64,000 nt of DNA from Deinococcus gobiensis I-0 (GCF_000252445.1 NC_017790.1:177001-241000); one strand, 5' to 3'. Shown: positions 10,169 through 25,627, counted from the stretch's first letter. The notes: generated by a model from the sequence alone, not told the origin. Made by a program: numbers and translations.

Positions 10169-11083
10169 TCAGTACAGGCTGCCCGCGTTCACGATAGGCT
10201 GGGTGCCCCGTTCGCTGGTCAGGACGACGAGCAGGTTGCTGACCATCTGCGCCTTGCGCTCCTCGTCGAGCTGCACGATGTGCTGGCCTTCGAGTTCGCG
10301 CAGCGCCATCTCGACCATGCCCACCGCGCCCTGCACGATCTGCTGGCGGGCGGCGATGATCGCGCTGGCCTGCTGGCGCTGGAGCATCGCCCCGGCGATC
10401 TCGGGGGAGTAGGCCAGGTGCGAGAGCCGCGCCTCCAGGACCTCGACCCCGGCGTGTTGCAGCCGCACGGCCAGTTCGCGGCCCAGCGTTTCGCTGACCT
10501 CGTCGGCGTTGCCGCGCAGGCTCATGGTGCCCTCCGTGTAGTCGTCGTAGGGGTACTGCGAGGCGAGGTGACGCAGCGCCGTCTCGGACTGGATCGCCAC
10601 GAACTGCGTGTAGTCCTCGACGTCGAAGATGGCCCGCGCCGTGTCCACCACGCGCCACACGATCACGGCGGCGATCTCGATGGGGTTGCCCATCTGGTCG
10701 TTCACCTTGAGGCGCTCGGAGTTGAAGTTGCGGATGCGCAGGCTCACGCGCTTGCGGATGGTCAGCGGGTTGGTCCAGTACAGGCCGTTGCGCCGCTCGG
10801 TGCCCACGTAGCGCCCGAACAGCGTGATGAGGATGGCCTGGTTGGGCTGCACGATGAAAAAGCCCATCGAGAGCAGCAGGTTGACCAGGAGCAGCGCGGT
10901 CGCCAGGGCAAACTGCTCGGCCACGAACAGCCAGACGTTCAGCGCGGCCAGCGCGAGCCAGCCCAGGAACAGCGGCAGACCCGGCAGCCCGAAAGCGGCG
11001 CGCTCCCGGCTCGCCACGTCGCTGCGGGTCGAGATGCCGCCCTGGGGACCGACGGTCTGCGGGGCCTTGTCGAGTTCACTCAT
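10169..11083 (-). CDS. SPFH/Band 7 domain membrane protein
   Basis: 304 residues. After a short cytoplasmic leader come two hydrophobic segments ([20 protein letters not shown], then [20 protein letters not shown]), followed by the SPFH domain: [40 protein letters not shown] and [20 protein letters not shown]. Next is a charged helical region with [20 protein letters not shown], then an ending [20 protein letters not shown]. Such proteins form membrane scaffolds and modulate proteases or lipid domains. GGAGGT (11090-11095) lies six bases before ATG 11083. A -35-like TTGCTC and -10-like TATCAC (17-bp spacing) place the -10 inside the palindrome at 11098-11117. Confidence 0.9.
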   Translation of the reverse strand: MSELDKAPQTVGPQGGISTRSDVASRERAAFGLPGLPLFLGWLALAALNVWLFVAEQFALATALLLVNLLLSMGFFIVQPNQAILITLFGRYVGTERRNGLYWTNPLTIRKRVSLRIRNFNSERLKVNDQMGNPIEIAAVIVWRVVDTARAIFDVEDYTQFVAIQSETALRHLASQYPYDDYTEGTMSLRGNADEVSETLGRELAVRLQHAGVEVLEARLSHLAYSPEIAGAMLQRQQASAIIAARQQIVQGAVGMVEMALRELEGQHIVQLDEERKAQMVSNLLVVLTSERGTQPIVNAGSLY

Positions 11084-11097
11084 CTATCTACCTCCGA

Positions 11098-11117
11098 TCA
11101 AAGTGATATCACTTTGA
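11098..11117. promoter_or_regulatory. perfect 20-bp palindromic operator over the SPFH-Arc promoter
   Basis: TCAAAGTGATATCACTTTGA is its own reverse complement over all 20 bases. On the minus strand it ends two bases before the GGAGGT of the SPFH gene and covers the -10-like TATCAC (complement of 11103-11108), which is 17 bp from a weak -35 TTGCTC (complement of 11126-11131). A bound protein would block transcription. The downstream ribbon-helix-helix protein is the obvious candidate. Confidence 0.75.
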
Positions 11118-11187
11118 GGTCTGACGAGCAAGCGAACGGGCCTGGAGCGTTCGGCATCCAGGCCCGGCAGGGAAGGAGGAAGGAAAC

Positions 11188-12288
11188 CTAACGCAGCGTG
11201 CGCTTGAGGAGCGTGACCTTCACGTCCACGCTCTTCTTGTTGCGCCACAGCCGCAGCGTGACGGTCTGGCCGGGCCGCTTGGCGGCGACGAGGCGGGTCA
11301 CGTCGTAGGAGCTCTGGACCCGCGCGCCGTCCACCGCCACGATGATGTCGCCCAGCGGGGCCAGGAGCTGGTCCTTGCTGTTGCGCAGCGAGCCGCGCAG
11401 GCCCGCGCGCGCCCCGGCGCTGCCGGCCGGCACGTCCCACACCAGGGCGCCCTCGCTGCTGCTCAGGCCCGCGAGGCTGCGCAGGGCCGGGTCGAGGCTG
11501 TCGAGGTCCTGCAGGGTCACGCCCAGGGTGCCGCGCTGCGGCGTGCCGACCTTTTCCAGGTCCTCGACGCTCTGCTTGACGAGGTCGCCCGGAATCGCCA
11601 CGCCGATCACGCCCGGCACGAAGTTGTTGGGCGCGGCGTTGGCATCCGACACGGCCACGACCGCGCCGCGCGAGTCGAGCACCGGCCCGCCGCTGTTGCC
11701 CTGCTGGATGCTCGCGGTGGTCACGAAGTACTGCCCGATCTCCTGGCCCAGGCTGTCGTTGCGCGGAATGTCGCGCGCGCTGGCCGCCACGCTGAAGATC
11801 CCGCTGCTCACGAAGTTCTGGATGCGCAGGGGCGCCCCGATGGCGATCAGCTTCTGGCCCGGAATGAGGCGGGCGCTCGACCCGAAGGCCAGCGTCTTGG
11901 GCGCCGTGACGCCGCTCACGCGCAGGATGGCGATGTCGATGCCGGGGTCCACCGCCTCGACCTTGGCCGGCACGCGCCGGCCGTTGTACAGGATCACGCT
12001 CAGCGACTCGTAGTCCTGGATGACGTGGAAATTGGTCACGATCAGGTCTTTCTTGTAGAAAAACCCGCTGCCGGTTTCCAGGGGGTCGTCACCGGGTTGC
12101 AGGGCGCTCTTGTTCAGGCGGTTGTCCACCCGTACCACGGCGGGCAGGGCCGCCTGCGTCACCTCGACGGTGTTGATCTCGTCGCCCGTGACCAGCGCCT
12201 TCTGGGCCGAGACGCGCCCGGTCAGGTACGCGCCCGTGCCCGCTGCGGCGACCAGCAGGGCCGCGCCCAGCACCCCGGCGGGCTTCAC
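11188..12288 (-). CDS. HtrA/DegP-like trypsin-type serine protease with PDZ domain
   Basis: 366 residues. An N-terminal membrane anchor or uncleaved signal ([20 protein letters not shown]) is followed by a trypsin-like domain with the catalytic triad in place: His88 (TNFHVIQ), Asp118 (GIDIAIL) and Ser199 (QQGNSGGP). A C-terminal PDZ domain follows ([20 protein letters not shown] through [15 protein letters not shown] and [10 protein letters not shown]). It would degrade misfolded envelope proteins on the outer side of the membrane. The start is GTG 12288, overlapping the stop of the FmdB-like gene (GTGA), so translation is coupled. A longer open frame upstream lies over fmdB and is rejected. 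Confidence 0.93.
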   Translation of the reverse strand: MKPAGVLGAALLVAAAGTGAYLTGRVSAQKALVTGDEINTVEVTQAALPAVVRVDNRLNKSALQPGDDPLETGSGFFYKKDLIVTNFHVIQDYESLSVILYNGRRVPAKVEAVDPGIDIAILRVSGVTAPKTLAFGSSARLIPGQKLIAIGAPLRIQNFVSSGIFSVAASARDIPRNDSLGQEIGQYFVTTASIQQGNSGGPVLDSRGAVVAVSDANAAPNNFVPGVIGVAIPGDLVKQSVEDLEKVGTPQRGTLGVTLQDLDSLDPALRSLAGLSSSEGALVWDVPAGSAGARAGLRGSLRNSKDQLLAPLGDIIVAVDGARVQSSYDVTRLVAAKRPGQTVTLRLWRNKKSVDVKVTLLKRTLR

Positions 12289-12497
12289 TCGCTGCCGCCG
12301 CTCTTGCCGCCCTCGCCGCTCTTGCGCGAGTCGTTGACGTAAAAGCCGCTGCCCTTGAACGAGATGCCCGGGCGCGCCAGCACGCGCTTGACTGGCACGC
12401 CGGTCTCGGGGTGGGCGGTGTAGGCCTCGTCGCGCATGCTCTGCACGAGTTCGTAGATTTCGCCGGTTTCGATGTTCTTGTACAGGTAGGTGGGCAT
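12285..12497 (-). CDS. FmdB-family small protein lacking the zinc-ribbon cysteines
   Basis: 70 residues. The family framework is clear: MPTYLYKN at the start, YELVQSMRDEAYT, then PVKRVLARPGISFKGSGFYV and N-D-S. In FmdB proteins two CxxC pairs form a zinc ribbon; here those places read N-I-E-T-G and T-A-H-P-E-T-G, with no cysteine anywhere in the protein. It has therefore lost metal binding or kept the fold without it. A GAGGT ribosome-binding site precedes ATG 12497, and a TAGGAT box near 12582-12587 could be the promoter. It overlaps the HtrA-like protease by 4 bp. Confidence 0.85.
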   Translation of the reverse strand: MPTYLYKNIETGEIYELVQSMRDEAYTAHPETGVPVKRVLARPGISFKGSGFYVNDSRKSGEGGKSGGSE

Positions 12498-12720
12498 GTT
12501 GGAAGTGACCTCGAAAAGAAAGTGTGGGGGCGACCGGTCGGGCCGCAGGCGGCCAGAAACTCGGGCGCGCGCTCGGCCCCATCCTAGCAAGGGTGGCCGG
12601 GCTGCGCCTTCCGCCGAAAGGGGGACGCGGCGCGCGCCCAGCGGCCCTTTTCGCCTGGACGGCCTTCATGAACCGGTGAGCGTCGGCCGTGAGTGCTTTA
12701 CACACGGCCCTCATCTCAGG

Positions 12721-12729
12721 TGCTATGCT
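12721..12729 (+). promoter_or_regulatory. extended -10 promoter of the glmS leader
   Basis: TGCTATGCT matches the extended -10 form (TGn followed by TATGCT, hexamer 12724-12729). A TTTACA sits 21 bp upstream, too far for a normal -35, so the extended -10 would carry most of the recognition. Transcription would begin near 12735, some 35 bases before the ribozyme core. Confidence 0.5.
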
Positions 12730-12770
12730 GCCCCCGAACCCAGGGTGCCGGGTTCGAACAAGACAGGGCA

Positions 12771-12990
12771 GCGCAAGGCCCACCTGCCGCGTTCCCGGGG
12801 CGATCCCCGGAGCCGGCGCGGCGCAGGATGCAGCTGGTGCATCCGCCCACGGGTGGGAGACGAGGTGGAGGTCAGCGAGTTTCTGCGGATGCCTCCAGGC
12901 CAGGGGTCAGGGCCTACCCGACTTGCCCAGAGCGGAACAGGGCAAGTGAAGTGCGGTGATAAGCCTTCTGCGGCGACGCAGGGATAAGGC
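12771..12990 (+). ncRNA. glmS ribozyme/riboswitch (glucosamine-6-phosphate dependent)
   Basis: The 5' leader of glmS holds the hallmarks of the self-cleaving glmS RNA. AGCGC at 12770-12774 gives the A|G cleavage site after 12770. GACGAGG is at 12859-12865. It is followed by GGAGG...TGCGGATGCCTCC (12867-12896), which matches the core consensus GGAGGTTATCGA...CGGCGGATGCCTCC. A 7-bp hairpin CTTGCCC/GGGCAAG follows at about 12922-12947. Last is a P4-like stem-loop, CTGCG-GCGA-CGCAG within GCCTT/AAGGC (12963-12990). In the known class, GlcN6P bound in the pocket promotes cleavage, and the cleaved mRNA is degraded, lowering GlmS. The P1/P2 region (12775-12858) appears longer than in Bacillus. Confidence 0.82.
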
Positions 12991-13177
12991 CGCGCGAGAC
13001 ACCACAACCAGGAGTTGGGCACCCAGTTCAGGCTCCCTGCCGGCGCAGGTACGCCGGGGAAGGGTCGGGCAGGTCACGGGAACACGTCCGGTGTCGGGCG
13101 GTGTCCGGGACAGCCGGGCCGTCTCCGGGCGATGCCTCTCGTGTGCCGGCCGGCGGGGCCTGAACCGGAGGATCACT

Positions 13178-14998
<1,821 letters not shown>

Positions 14999-15013
14999 AC
15001 GGGAAGTCTGCAG

Positions 15014-15046
15014 GGGGACGCCGGCACCGACCTGGCGTCCCCTTTT
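15014..15046 (+). terminator. intrinsic terminator of glmS
   Basis: GGGGACGCC (15014-15022) pairs perfectly with GGCGTCCCC (15034-15042), followed by TTTT (15043-15046). It lies 16 bases after the glmS stop. Confidence 0.88.
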
Positions 15047-15112
15047 CGGTCCATGCGGATATGAAGCGGAGGTGAAGCATCCAGCCGGGGGGGCGGGCGC
15101 ATATAGAGAGGT

Positions 15113-15550
15113 ATGAAGAAACTGATGCTCGCCGCGCTGGCCCTCCCCCTGAGTGCCTGCACCATGATGGCCGCCCCCATGAACTACGCCCTCTCGAAGC
15201 AGCCCGCCGGCGCCGCGCTGATGAGCAGTGGCACGGTGAGCGTGAAGAAGGACATGAACATGGTCATGACCACCGCCACCGTGAGCGGCCTGCAGCCGAA
15301 CACCTACTACGTAGCGCACTACCACAACCAGGGCACGGCCAGCACCTCCCCCTGCGACAGCGGCGGCGCGCCCATCATGAGCAGCATGATCGTGGGCATG
15401 ACCGACAGCATGGGTATGCTCAAGCTCTCGGGCAGCGTGGCCATGAGCGACGTGATGAGCGCCACCTACTTCAACATCCACACCGCCGCCAACGCCTCGG
15501 GCACCCCGGCCGACGCGGGCGTGACCTGTACCCCGGTCGCCCTGAAGTAA
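15113..15550 (+). CDS. CHRD/SodC-like lipoprotein
   Basis: 145 residues. A lipoprotein signal ends in the lipobox LPLSAC, with the lipidated Cys at 16. The mature part has two sets of histidines on beta strands: NTYYVAHYHNQGT, and SATYFNIHTAANASGTPADA with a later cysteine (VTCTPV) that may pair with Cys in TSPCDSGG. This resembles CHRD domains and the Cu/Zn superoxide-dismutase beta-barrel, but the full set of copper/zinc ligands is not evident, so enzymatic activity is doubtful. Unusually rich in methionine (SSMIVGMTDSMGM). Anchored to the outside of a membrane. It has its own strong terminator. Confidence 0.65.
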   Translation: MKKLMLAALALPLSACTMMAAPMNYALSKQPAGAALMSSGTVSVKKDMNMVMTTATVSGLQPNTYYVAHYHNQGTASTSPCDSGGAPIMSSMIVGMTDSMGMLKLSGSVAMSDVMSATYFNIHTAANASGTPADAGVTCTPVALK

Positions 15551-15565
15551 ACCCCGCCGGCCCCG

Positions 15566-15599
15566 CCGCCCCGACTCCGCGCAGGAGTCGGGGCGGTTT
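15566..15599 (+). terminator. intrinsic terminator of the lipoprotein gene
   Basis: CCGCCCCGACTCC (15566-15578) pairs perfectly over 13 bp with GGAGTCGGGGCGG (15584-15596) around a 5-base loop, then TTT. Confidence 0.9.
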
Positions 15600-15830
15600 G
15601 CCGTGCCGGGCCTTGTTTTTATGCGTGTCCCGGCAGGGGAGAGGCCGCGCCCCTGCCGTCTGCCAAGAAAACGGGCGGGACATTGTCTTCCTTCTCACCA
15701 AAAACAGCGGAGAAGGAGGCGTGTTATAAACAACGCCCCTGCATGAAGTTGCATCTGTCTGTACCCTGGAGTGTAGCAGCCGGTGAAGGGACGCGCCCCG
15801 GCGAGCGAGTCACGGGAGGGATGCACAGCT
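15600..15830 (+). promoter_or_regulatory. gltB upstream region with an 8-bp inverted repeat
   Basis: 231 bases without a gene. TCCTTCTC (15689-15696) and GAGAAGGA (15710-15717) form an inverted repeat with a 13-base A-rich loop, just before TTATAA (15724-15729), a possible -10. A TTGCAT lies downstream near 15748. The stem could be an operator or a leader structure controlling gltB by nitrogen status; no known riboswitch is recognised. Confidence 0.4.
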
Positions 15831-20642
<4,812 letters not shown>

Positions 20643-20707
20643 CCCCTGGCCGGGGGCGGCGCGCTCGCCTGTCCCCGGCCCCCTGAATTTCCCTTCCCGG
20701 AGTCTGC

Positions 20708-22174
20708 ATGAGCAAAATCACCGGCTTCCTCGACCAACCGCGCATCAAGGACAAGTACGCGCCCGTGGACGCGCGCCTGAAGCACTACCAGGAATTCATG
20801 CTGCCGCTCGACCCGGTGGCCGCCCAGAAGCAGGCGACGCGCTGCATGGACTGCGGCATCCCGTTCTGCAACAACGGCTGTCCGGTCAACAACATCATTC
20901 CCGACTTCAACAACCTCGTGTTCGAGGACGACTGGCTCGCCGCCATCGAAACCCTGCACTCGACGAACAACTTCCCCGAGTTCACGGGCCGCATCTGCCC
21001 CGCGCCCTGCGAGGCGGCCTGCACCCTGAACATCAACGACGACCCGGTGGGCATCAAGTCCATCGAGCTGGCGATCATCGAGCGCGCGTGGCAGGAAGGC
21101 TGGGTGCGCCCGCAGCCGCCCGAGCACAAGACCGGCAAGCGGGTCGCGGTGGTGGGCAGCGGCCCGGCCGGGCTGGCGACCGCGCAGCAGCTCGCGCGCG
21201 CCGGGCACGACGTGACGGTCTTCGAGAAGAACGACCGCGTGGGCGGCCTGATGCGCTACGGCATTCCCGACTTCAAGATGGAAAAGAGCCACATCGACCG
21301 CCGCGTGGCGCAGATGGAAGCCGAGGGCGTCGTGTTCCGTACCGGCGTGCTGGTCGGGGCGATGCCCGAGGGCAGCCGGGTCACCAACCTCTCGAAAAAG
21401 ACGGTGTCGCCCGAAGAGCTGCGCGCCGAGTTCGACGCGGTGGTGCTCTCGGGCGGAGCCGAGCAGCCGCGCGACCTGCCGGTGCCGGGCCGGGAGCTCG
21501 ACGGCGTGCATTTCGCCATGGAGTTCCTGCCGGGGCAGAACCGCGTGAATGCGGGCGACAAGCTCAAAAAGCAGCTGCGCGCCGACGGCAAGCACGTCAT
21601 CGTGATCGGCGGGGGCGACACCGGCAGCGACTGCGTGGGCACCAGCAACCGCCACGGCGCCGTGAGTGTCACCCAGTACGAGGTCATGCCCCAGCCCCCC
21701 GAGCAGGAGAACAAGCCGCTCGTGTGGCCCTACTGGCCCATGAAGCTGCGCACGAGCACCAGCCACGAGGAAGGCGCCGTGCGCGAGTTCGCCATCGCCA
21801 CCAAGGAATTCATCGGCAAGGGCGGCAAGCTGACCGGCGTCAAGACGGTGCGCATGGAGATGGTCGAGGGCAAGTTGCAGGAAGTCGCCGGGAGCGAGGA
21901 AACGCATCCCGCCGACCTCGTGCTGCTGGCGATGGGTTTTGTCAGCCCGCTGGGCAGCGTGCTGGACGCCTTCGGCGTGAGCAAGGACGCGCGCGGCAAC
22001 GCCCAGGCCGGCACCGACGAGCGCGGCGGCTACGCGACCGACGTGCCGGGCGTGTTCGCGGCCGGCGACATGCGCCGGGGCCAGAGCCTCGTGGTGTGGG
22101 CCATCCGCGAGGGCCGGCAGGCGGCGCGCGCCGTCGACGAGTTCCTGATGGGTACGAGCGTACTGCCCCGCTGA
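20708..22174 (+). CDS. gltD: glutamate synthase small subunit
   Basis: 488 residues. It delivers electrons from NADPH to the large subunit through FAD and iron-sulfur clusters. The N-terminal cluster domain has two cysteine groups ([15 protein letters not shown] and [14 protein letters not shown]). An FAD-binding fold [20 protein letters not shown] follows, then [10 protein letters not shown], an NADPH-binding [17 protein letters not shown], and the C-terminal FAD motif [22 protein letters not shown] 20708 follows CCCGGAG. It is in an operon with gltB and ends at a strong hairpin shared with the convergent HD-GYP gene. Confidence 0.97.
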   Translation: MSKITGFLDQPRIKDKYAPVDARLKHYQEFMLPLDPVAAQKQATRCMDCGIPFCNNGCPVNNIIPDFNNLVFEDDWLAAIETLHSTNNFPEFTGRICPAPCEAACTLNINDDPVGIKSIELAIIERAWQEGWVRPQPPEHKTGKRVAVVGSGPAGLATAQQLARAGHDVTVFEKNDRVGGLMRYGIPDFKMEKSHIDRRVAQMEAEGVVFRTGVLVGAMPEGSRVTNLSKKTVSPEELRAEFDAVVLSGGAEQPRDLPVPGRELDGVHFAMEFLPGQNRVNAGDKLKKQLRADGKHVIVIGGGDTGSDCVGTSNRHGAVSVTQYEVMPQPPEQENKPLVWPYWPMKLRTSTSHEEGAVREFAIATKEFIGKGGKLTGVKTVRMEMVEGKLQEVAGSEETHPADLVLLAMGFVSPLGSVLDAFGVSKDARGNAQAGTDERGGYATDVPGVFAAGDMRRGQSLVVWAIREGRQAARAVDEFLMGTSVLPR

Positions 22175-22186
22175 AGCGTGGCCGGA

Positions 22187-22232
22187 CGTGGGGGCGGGGC
22201 GCAGCCGGTCGGGCGGCCCCGCCCCCACGCGC
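22187..22232. terminator. hairpin between gltD and the convergent HD-GYP gene
   Basis: CGTGGGGGCGGGGC (22187-22200) and GCCCCGCCCCCACG (22216-22229) form a perfect 14-bp stem with a 15-base loop, then CGCCTTT. The T-run is short, but position and stability suggest it ends both convergent transcripts. Confidence 0.7.
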
Positions 22233-22234
22233 CT

Positions 22235-23383
22235 TTACATCACGGCGGGCAGTTCGTCGCCCAGGACGGCCAGCAGGGCTTCGACCACCTGCGGATCGAA
22301 CTGCTGGCCACTGAGGTCCTGGATGTACTCCAGCGTGGCCCCCATGCTCCAGGCCGCCTTGTAGGGCCGGGCGTTGGTCAGGGCGTCGAAGACGTCGCAC
22401 ACCGAGAAGATGCGCGCGGGCAGGGCGATCTCCTCGCCCTTGAGGCCGGCGGGATAGCCCCGGCCGTCCCACCACTCGTGGTGTGCGCCGATCACGTCGA
22501 GGGTGGCCTGCGGCAGGAAAGAGAGCTGCGTCGCCAGCCGTACGCCGTCGCCCACATGTTCCTGCATCCGGCCACGCATCTCGGCGCTCAGGCCGCCGGG
22601 GTGGTGCAGGATGTCGTCGGGAATGCCGATCTTGCCGATGTCGTGCAGGTAGGCCCCCCAGCGCAGGGTACGCAGCCCGGTGTCGTTCAGGCCCAGGTGC
22701 TCGCCGAGCCGCACCGCCAGATCGGTGACGCGGTCGGTGTGGCCCTGGGTTTCGGCGTCGCGGGCCTCCAGACACAGGCCGATGGCGCGCAGGGCGCTCT
22801 CGTGGGCGGCGCGTTCGCGTTCCTCGGCGTCCAGCCGCGCGGCCAGCAACGCCAGCAGCCCGGTCACGCTGCCCACCAGCTGACGCTCGGCGGGGGTCCA
22901 GACATGTGGCGTGAAGACGTGCGCCAGCAGCGCCCCCACCAGTTCTCCGCTCTGGCTGGTCACCGGGGCGGCCAGCAGCGCCCGGACGCCCAGATCGGGG
23001 AATCCGGCGGCGATCTCGCAGTCCTGGGTCTCCTCGAAATACAGCACGCCCTCGGCCCGCTCCAGGGCGCGCAACAGCGGCATATTGCCGGGCAGGCCGT
23101 GGGCCAGCAGCGCGGCCATCTGCGGGCCCTCGGGCATCTCGCCGCTGGCGCTGCGGGCGTGGTAGGCCAGCGTGGCCTCGCGCCACTGGAAGTACCCGGC
23201 CCCCACCGCCGCCGTATGGCCGACCAGCGTGTCGAGAACCGGGGTCATGGCGCTGCCCAGGTCGGGGGCTGTGAGGGCCAGGCGGGTCAGGTGCAGGGCG
23301 AGGTCTTTCGGCGTGACGGCGGAGTCCGGGAGGGGAAGCGCAGCAGCTTCTTGTGGGCCGTCGGGCGAGGCAGAGGCGTCCAT
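22235..23383 (-). CDS. GAF plus HD-GYP domain cyclic-di-GMP phosphodiesterase
   Basis: 382 residues. An N-terminal GAF-like sensor (about 30-190: [59 protein letters not shown]) is followed by an HD-GYP domain: [19 protein letters not shown], the metal-binding [32 protein letters not shown] (the GYP box), and [19 protein letters not shown]. All HD-GYP metal ligands are visible, so it should hydrolyse c-di-GMP to GMP. The GAF ligand is unknown. ATG 23383 is the first start of a long clean frame. The GGDEF protein at 28339-29991 would make the opposing activity. Confidence 0.93.
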   Translation of the reverse strand: MDASASPDGPQEAAALPLPDSAVTPKDLALHLTRLALTAPDLGSAMTPVLDTLVGHTAAVGAGYFQWREATLAYHARSASGEMPEGPQMAALLAHGLPGNMPLLRALERAEGVLYFEETQDCEIAAGFPDLGVRALLAAPVTSQSGELVGALLAHVFTPHVWTPAERQLVGSVTGLLALLAARLDAEERERAAHESALRAIGLCLEARDAETQGHTDRVTDLAVRLGEHLGLNDTGLRTLRWGAYLHDIGKIGIPDDILHHPGGLSAEMRGRMQEHVGDGVRLATQLSFLPQATLDVIGAHHEWWDGRGYPAGLKGEEIALPARIFSVCDVFDALTNARPYKAAWSMGATLEYIQDLSGQQFDPQVVEALLAVLGDELPAVM

Positions 23384-23526
23384 GACCGGTCCATTCTAGA
23401 GAGAGATTTCTCACATTAAAGTGACAAGAAGGGCAGCGGCTGGAGCCGTCGCCGGAACTTTCGTGGAGGCGGGCACATGCTAGGCTGCATCCAGCCGCCC
23501 TGGCGGGCGCACGAGGCCCCCTGCCC

Positions 23527-24177
23527 ATGACCGATTCCCCCGCCCAGCCCCCGAAGGACACCGACGCCGCCAAGCCCCGGCGCGAGCAGATTCACGACGT
23601 GGCGAGCCGCCTGTTTTCCGAGCGGGGATACCACGCCACGAGCATGCGTGACCTCGCCGGAGAGCTGGGCATGCAGGGAGGCAGCCTCTACGCGCACATC
23701 AGCGGCAAGGAAGAACTGCTCATCGAGATCGTGAGCCGGGCGTCCCGGCAGTTCGACACGGCGCTGTTCCTGCTGCGCGACGCCGACCTGCCCGCCGACC
23801 AGAAGCTGCGCGAGGCGATGCACCGCCATATCCGGGTGGTCGCCGACAACATGGAGAGCGCGACCGTGTTTTTCCACGAGTGGAAACACCTGTCGCCCGC
23901 CGCCTACCGGCACGTGACCGACTGGCGCGACACCATCGACGCCTTCTACCGCGAACTGATCGTGCAGGGCATGCGCGAGGGGACGCTGCGCCCCGACCTC
24001 GACATCAAGATGACGGCCAACCTGATCCTCTCGGCCGTGAACTGGACCTACACCTGGTACCGTCCCGGCGGCGAACTCACGCCCCGGCAGGTGGCCGAGA
24101 GCTTCGCCGACATGCTGCTCTCGGGCCTGCGCGCGCTGCCGGGTACGGAATCCCCCTCCGGGGAGGTGCGGCCATAG
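23527..24177 (+). CDS. TetR/AcrR-family transcriptional regulator
   Basis: 216 residues. The helix-turn-helix lies in residues 20-66: [20 protein letters not shown], then [20 protein letters not shown] and [11 protein letters not shown]. The C-terminal ligand domain ([59 protein letters not shown]) resembles regulators of lipid or acyl-CoA metabolism such as KstR2/FadR-type TetR proteins. A TAGGCT box at 23482-23487 is a likely -10. It overlaps the following small gene by four bases (ATAG). Its target may be this operon; the ligand is not predictable. Confidence 0.9.
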   Translation: MTDSPAQPPKDTDAAKPRREQIHDVASRLFSERGYHATSMRDLAGELGMQGGSLYAHISGKEELLIEIVSRASRQFDTALFLLRDADLPADQKLREAMHRHIRVVADNMESATVFFHEWKHLSPAAYRHVTDWRDTIDAFYRELIVQGMREGTLRPDLDIKMTANLILSAVNWTYTWYRPGGELTPRQVAESFADMLLSGLRALPGTESPSGEVRP

Positions 24178-24494
24178 CCCTTCCGCCGACCGTCACCGTC
24201 CGCATCCGCGAGGCGCTGCGGCTGGGCCAGGAGCGCGCCGCGCGCCTGGAGCGCACCCAGCAGCTCGAACTGGGCGAGGACCTCTACATCCGCATTGCGC
24301 CGGGGGGCCGCAAATTCCTGCTGTTCGGGCTGAGCGAGGAGCCCTCGCAGGCGCAGGCCCGCGCCGTGGCGGAGGTGCTGGGGCTGCGCGACCCCGCGTA
24401 CGGCTGGCATCAGGGCGCGACCCTGCGCTCGCTGACGGTCATCGAGGCGGGCGCGGAGACGGACATGCCCCCTCCCGCCGATCCTGCCGGCTGA
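24174..24494 (+). CDS. hypothetical protein with an apparent ATA start codon
   Basis: About 106 residues, not recognised. Coding character is clear ([46 protein letters not shown]-like [18 protein letters not shown]). No ATG, GTG or TTG occurs in frame near the beginning. ATA 24174 fits: a full GGAGGTG Shine-Dalgarno (24162-24168) lies five bases before it, and the codon overlaps the TetR stop (ATAG), the layout of translational coupling. ATA is permitted but rare as a start. Alternatively the gene is read by reinitiation at CTG. It ends before a bidirectional terminator. Confidence 0.65.
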   Translation: MALPPTVTVRIREALRLGQERAARLERTQQLELGEDLYIRIAPGGRKFLLFGLSEEPSQAQARAVAEVLGLRDPAYGWHQGATLRSLTVIEAGAETDMPPPADPAG

Positions 24495-24501
24495 ACAGGA
24501 A

Positions 24502-24532
24502 AAGGGCGGCCGCCTACGGTGGGGGCCGCCCT
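24502..24532. terminator. bidirectional intrinsic terminator
   Basis: GGGCGGCC (24504-24511) pairs with GGCCGCCC (24524-24531). AAA precedes the stem on the plus strand (T-run for the minus strand) and TT follows it. It separates the convergent genes ending at 24494 and 24548. Confidence 0.75.
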
Positions 24533-24547
24533 TCACGCCGAGTGGGC

Positions 24548-25204
24548 TCAGGCCCTGGGCGAGCTGCCCTCGAAGCTCTGCTTGAACTTCTGGAGGTCCT
24601 CGGCGATCTGCTGGCTGGGCTCCTCGCCGAAGAGCTTGGCGACGGCGGCCCCCAGCGGACCGGCGGGCGGGCGGTAGCTCAGGGCGACATGCACGCGGGT
24701 GCTGTTGCCGCCGGGCAGGCCCTCGAACTGCACGCTGCCGGCGTTGTCCACCGTCGCGCCGGGCAGCGAGTGCCAGCCGATGCGCTCGCCGGGCTTGTCG
24801 TTGACGATCTCGGCTTCCCACTCGACGTGGGTGCCCAGCGGGGCCTTGGCGACCCAGCGGCTGCGCTTGGCGTCGAGCTGCGTGACTTCTTCGAGGTGGC
24901 TCATGATGCGCGGCAGGTTGTCGAGCTTGCGCCAGTAGTCGTAGACCTGCTGGGGCGCTCTGTCGATGACCACGCTGTGCTCGACGAAAATCGGCTTGCT
25001 CGACACCGGGCCGCCGCCCAGGCCCGCCGCCTTCATCACCGGATCGTTGCCGGTCGCGGCGCGGTAGGCGAGGTACCCGCCGACCGCCGCGATGCCCAGC
25101 CCCAGCACACCCTTTTTGCGCAGCCCCAGCAGCACGAGCGCGCCGCCGGCGGCCCCGCCGATCAGGCGCTGCTGATCCATTCCCTTGGAATCCTGTTTCG
25201 TCAT
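24548..25204 (-). CDS. SRPBCC-fold protein with N-terminal membrane segments
   Basis: 218 residues. The N-terminus has two short hydrophobic stretches ([15 protein letters not shown], and [17 protein letters not shown]), suggesting a membrane hairpin. From about residue 70 comes a START/polyketide-cyclase-like domain: [60 protein letters not shown], and [20 protein letters not shown]. The fold binds hydrophobic ligands; no catalytic role is evident. This arrangement is common in soil bacteria and may be stress-linked. A second in-frame ATG at residue 9 is an alternative start. Confidence 0.85.
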   Translation of the reverse strand: MTKQDSKGMDQQRLIGGAAGGALVLLGLRKKGVLGLGIAAVGGYLAYRAATGNDPVMKAAGLGGGPVSSKPIFVEHSVVIDRAPQQVYDYWRKLDNLPRIMSHLEEVTQLDAKRSRWVAKAPLGTHVEWEAEIVNDKPGERIGWHSLPGATVDNAGSVQFEGLPGGNSTRVHVALSYRPPAGPLGAAVAKLFGEEPSQQIAEDLQKFKQSFEGSSPRA

Positions 25205-25321
25205 GTGTCCAACCTCCGTTACGGCAGTCTAGGAACGCCCCGTGAGATCACGGGTGAATCCTTGACCAAACCACATTAACGCCCCGGCGCACGGCCGGGA
25301 CGTGTCGGCTGCCCGCGCGGC

Positions 25322-25627
25322 CTACGATTCGTTGCGCGCCTCGCCGCTCTGGCCGATGACGGCGCTGCCTTCGTCGTCGCCCTGGGGGCGCAGCAGACCG
25401 CTGTTGTCGGTCTGGCGGGCGGCGTCGCTCTGCCCGGCCAGCGCGTCGGGCAGGCTGCCCCCGGCGTGCTGGCCGGTGATGTCCTGGGCGGCCGCGCGGT
25501 CGCTGCCGGTCGCCGCGCCGCCCTGAAGGTCGGGGCTGAGGTTGGTGTTGGTTCCCTGCGTCTCGGCGGCGCTGCCGGCCGAGGTCGCGGGGGTGGTCGG
25601 GGTACTCATCGGTCTGCCTTCGCCCAT
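25322..25627 (-). CDS. small disordered hydrophilic protein (101 aa)
   Basis: Low complexity, rich in Ala, Gly, Ser, Thr, Gln, Asp, without hydrophobic core: TPTTPATSAGSAAETQGTN, LQGGAATGSDRAAAQDITG, LLRPQGDDEGSAVIGQSGEA. Probably intrinsically disordered, as many Deinococcus stress-related small proteins are, but no family is recognised. The start at ATG 25627 has AGGAGGA about nine bases upstream (complement of 25637-25643); the second ATG at 25609 is less well placed. Located between the SRPBCC gene and paaZ, same strand. Confidence 0.6.
   Translation of the reverse strand: MGEGRPMSTPTTPATSAGSAAETQGTNTNLSPDLQGGAATGSDRAAAQDITGQHAGGSLPDALAGQSDAARQTDNSGLLRPQGDDEGSAVIGQSGEARNES

Noticed and set aside
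12741..12760. tRNA-like GGGTTCGAA just before the ribozyme
   Set aside because: It has the T-loop look, but no acceptor, D or anticodon arm surrounds it; it is half of a short CGAACCC/GGGTTCG hairpin in the glmS leader.
24174..24494. The ATA-start frame as a frameshifted tail of TetR
   Set aside because: TetR is full length with a normal C-terminal domain, and the small frame has its own Shine-Dalgarno, so two genes are more likely than one broken gene.
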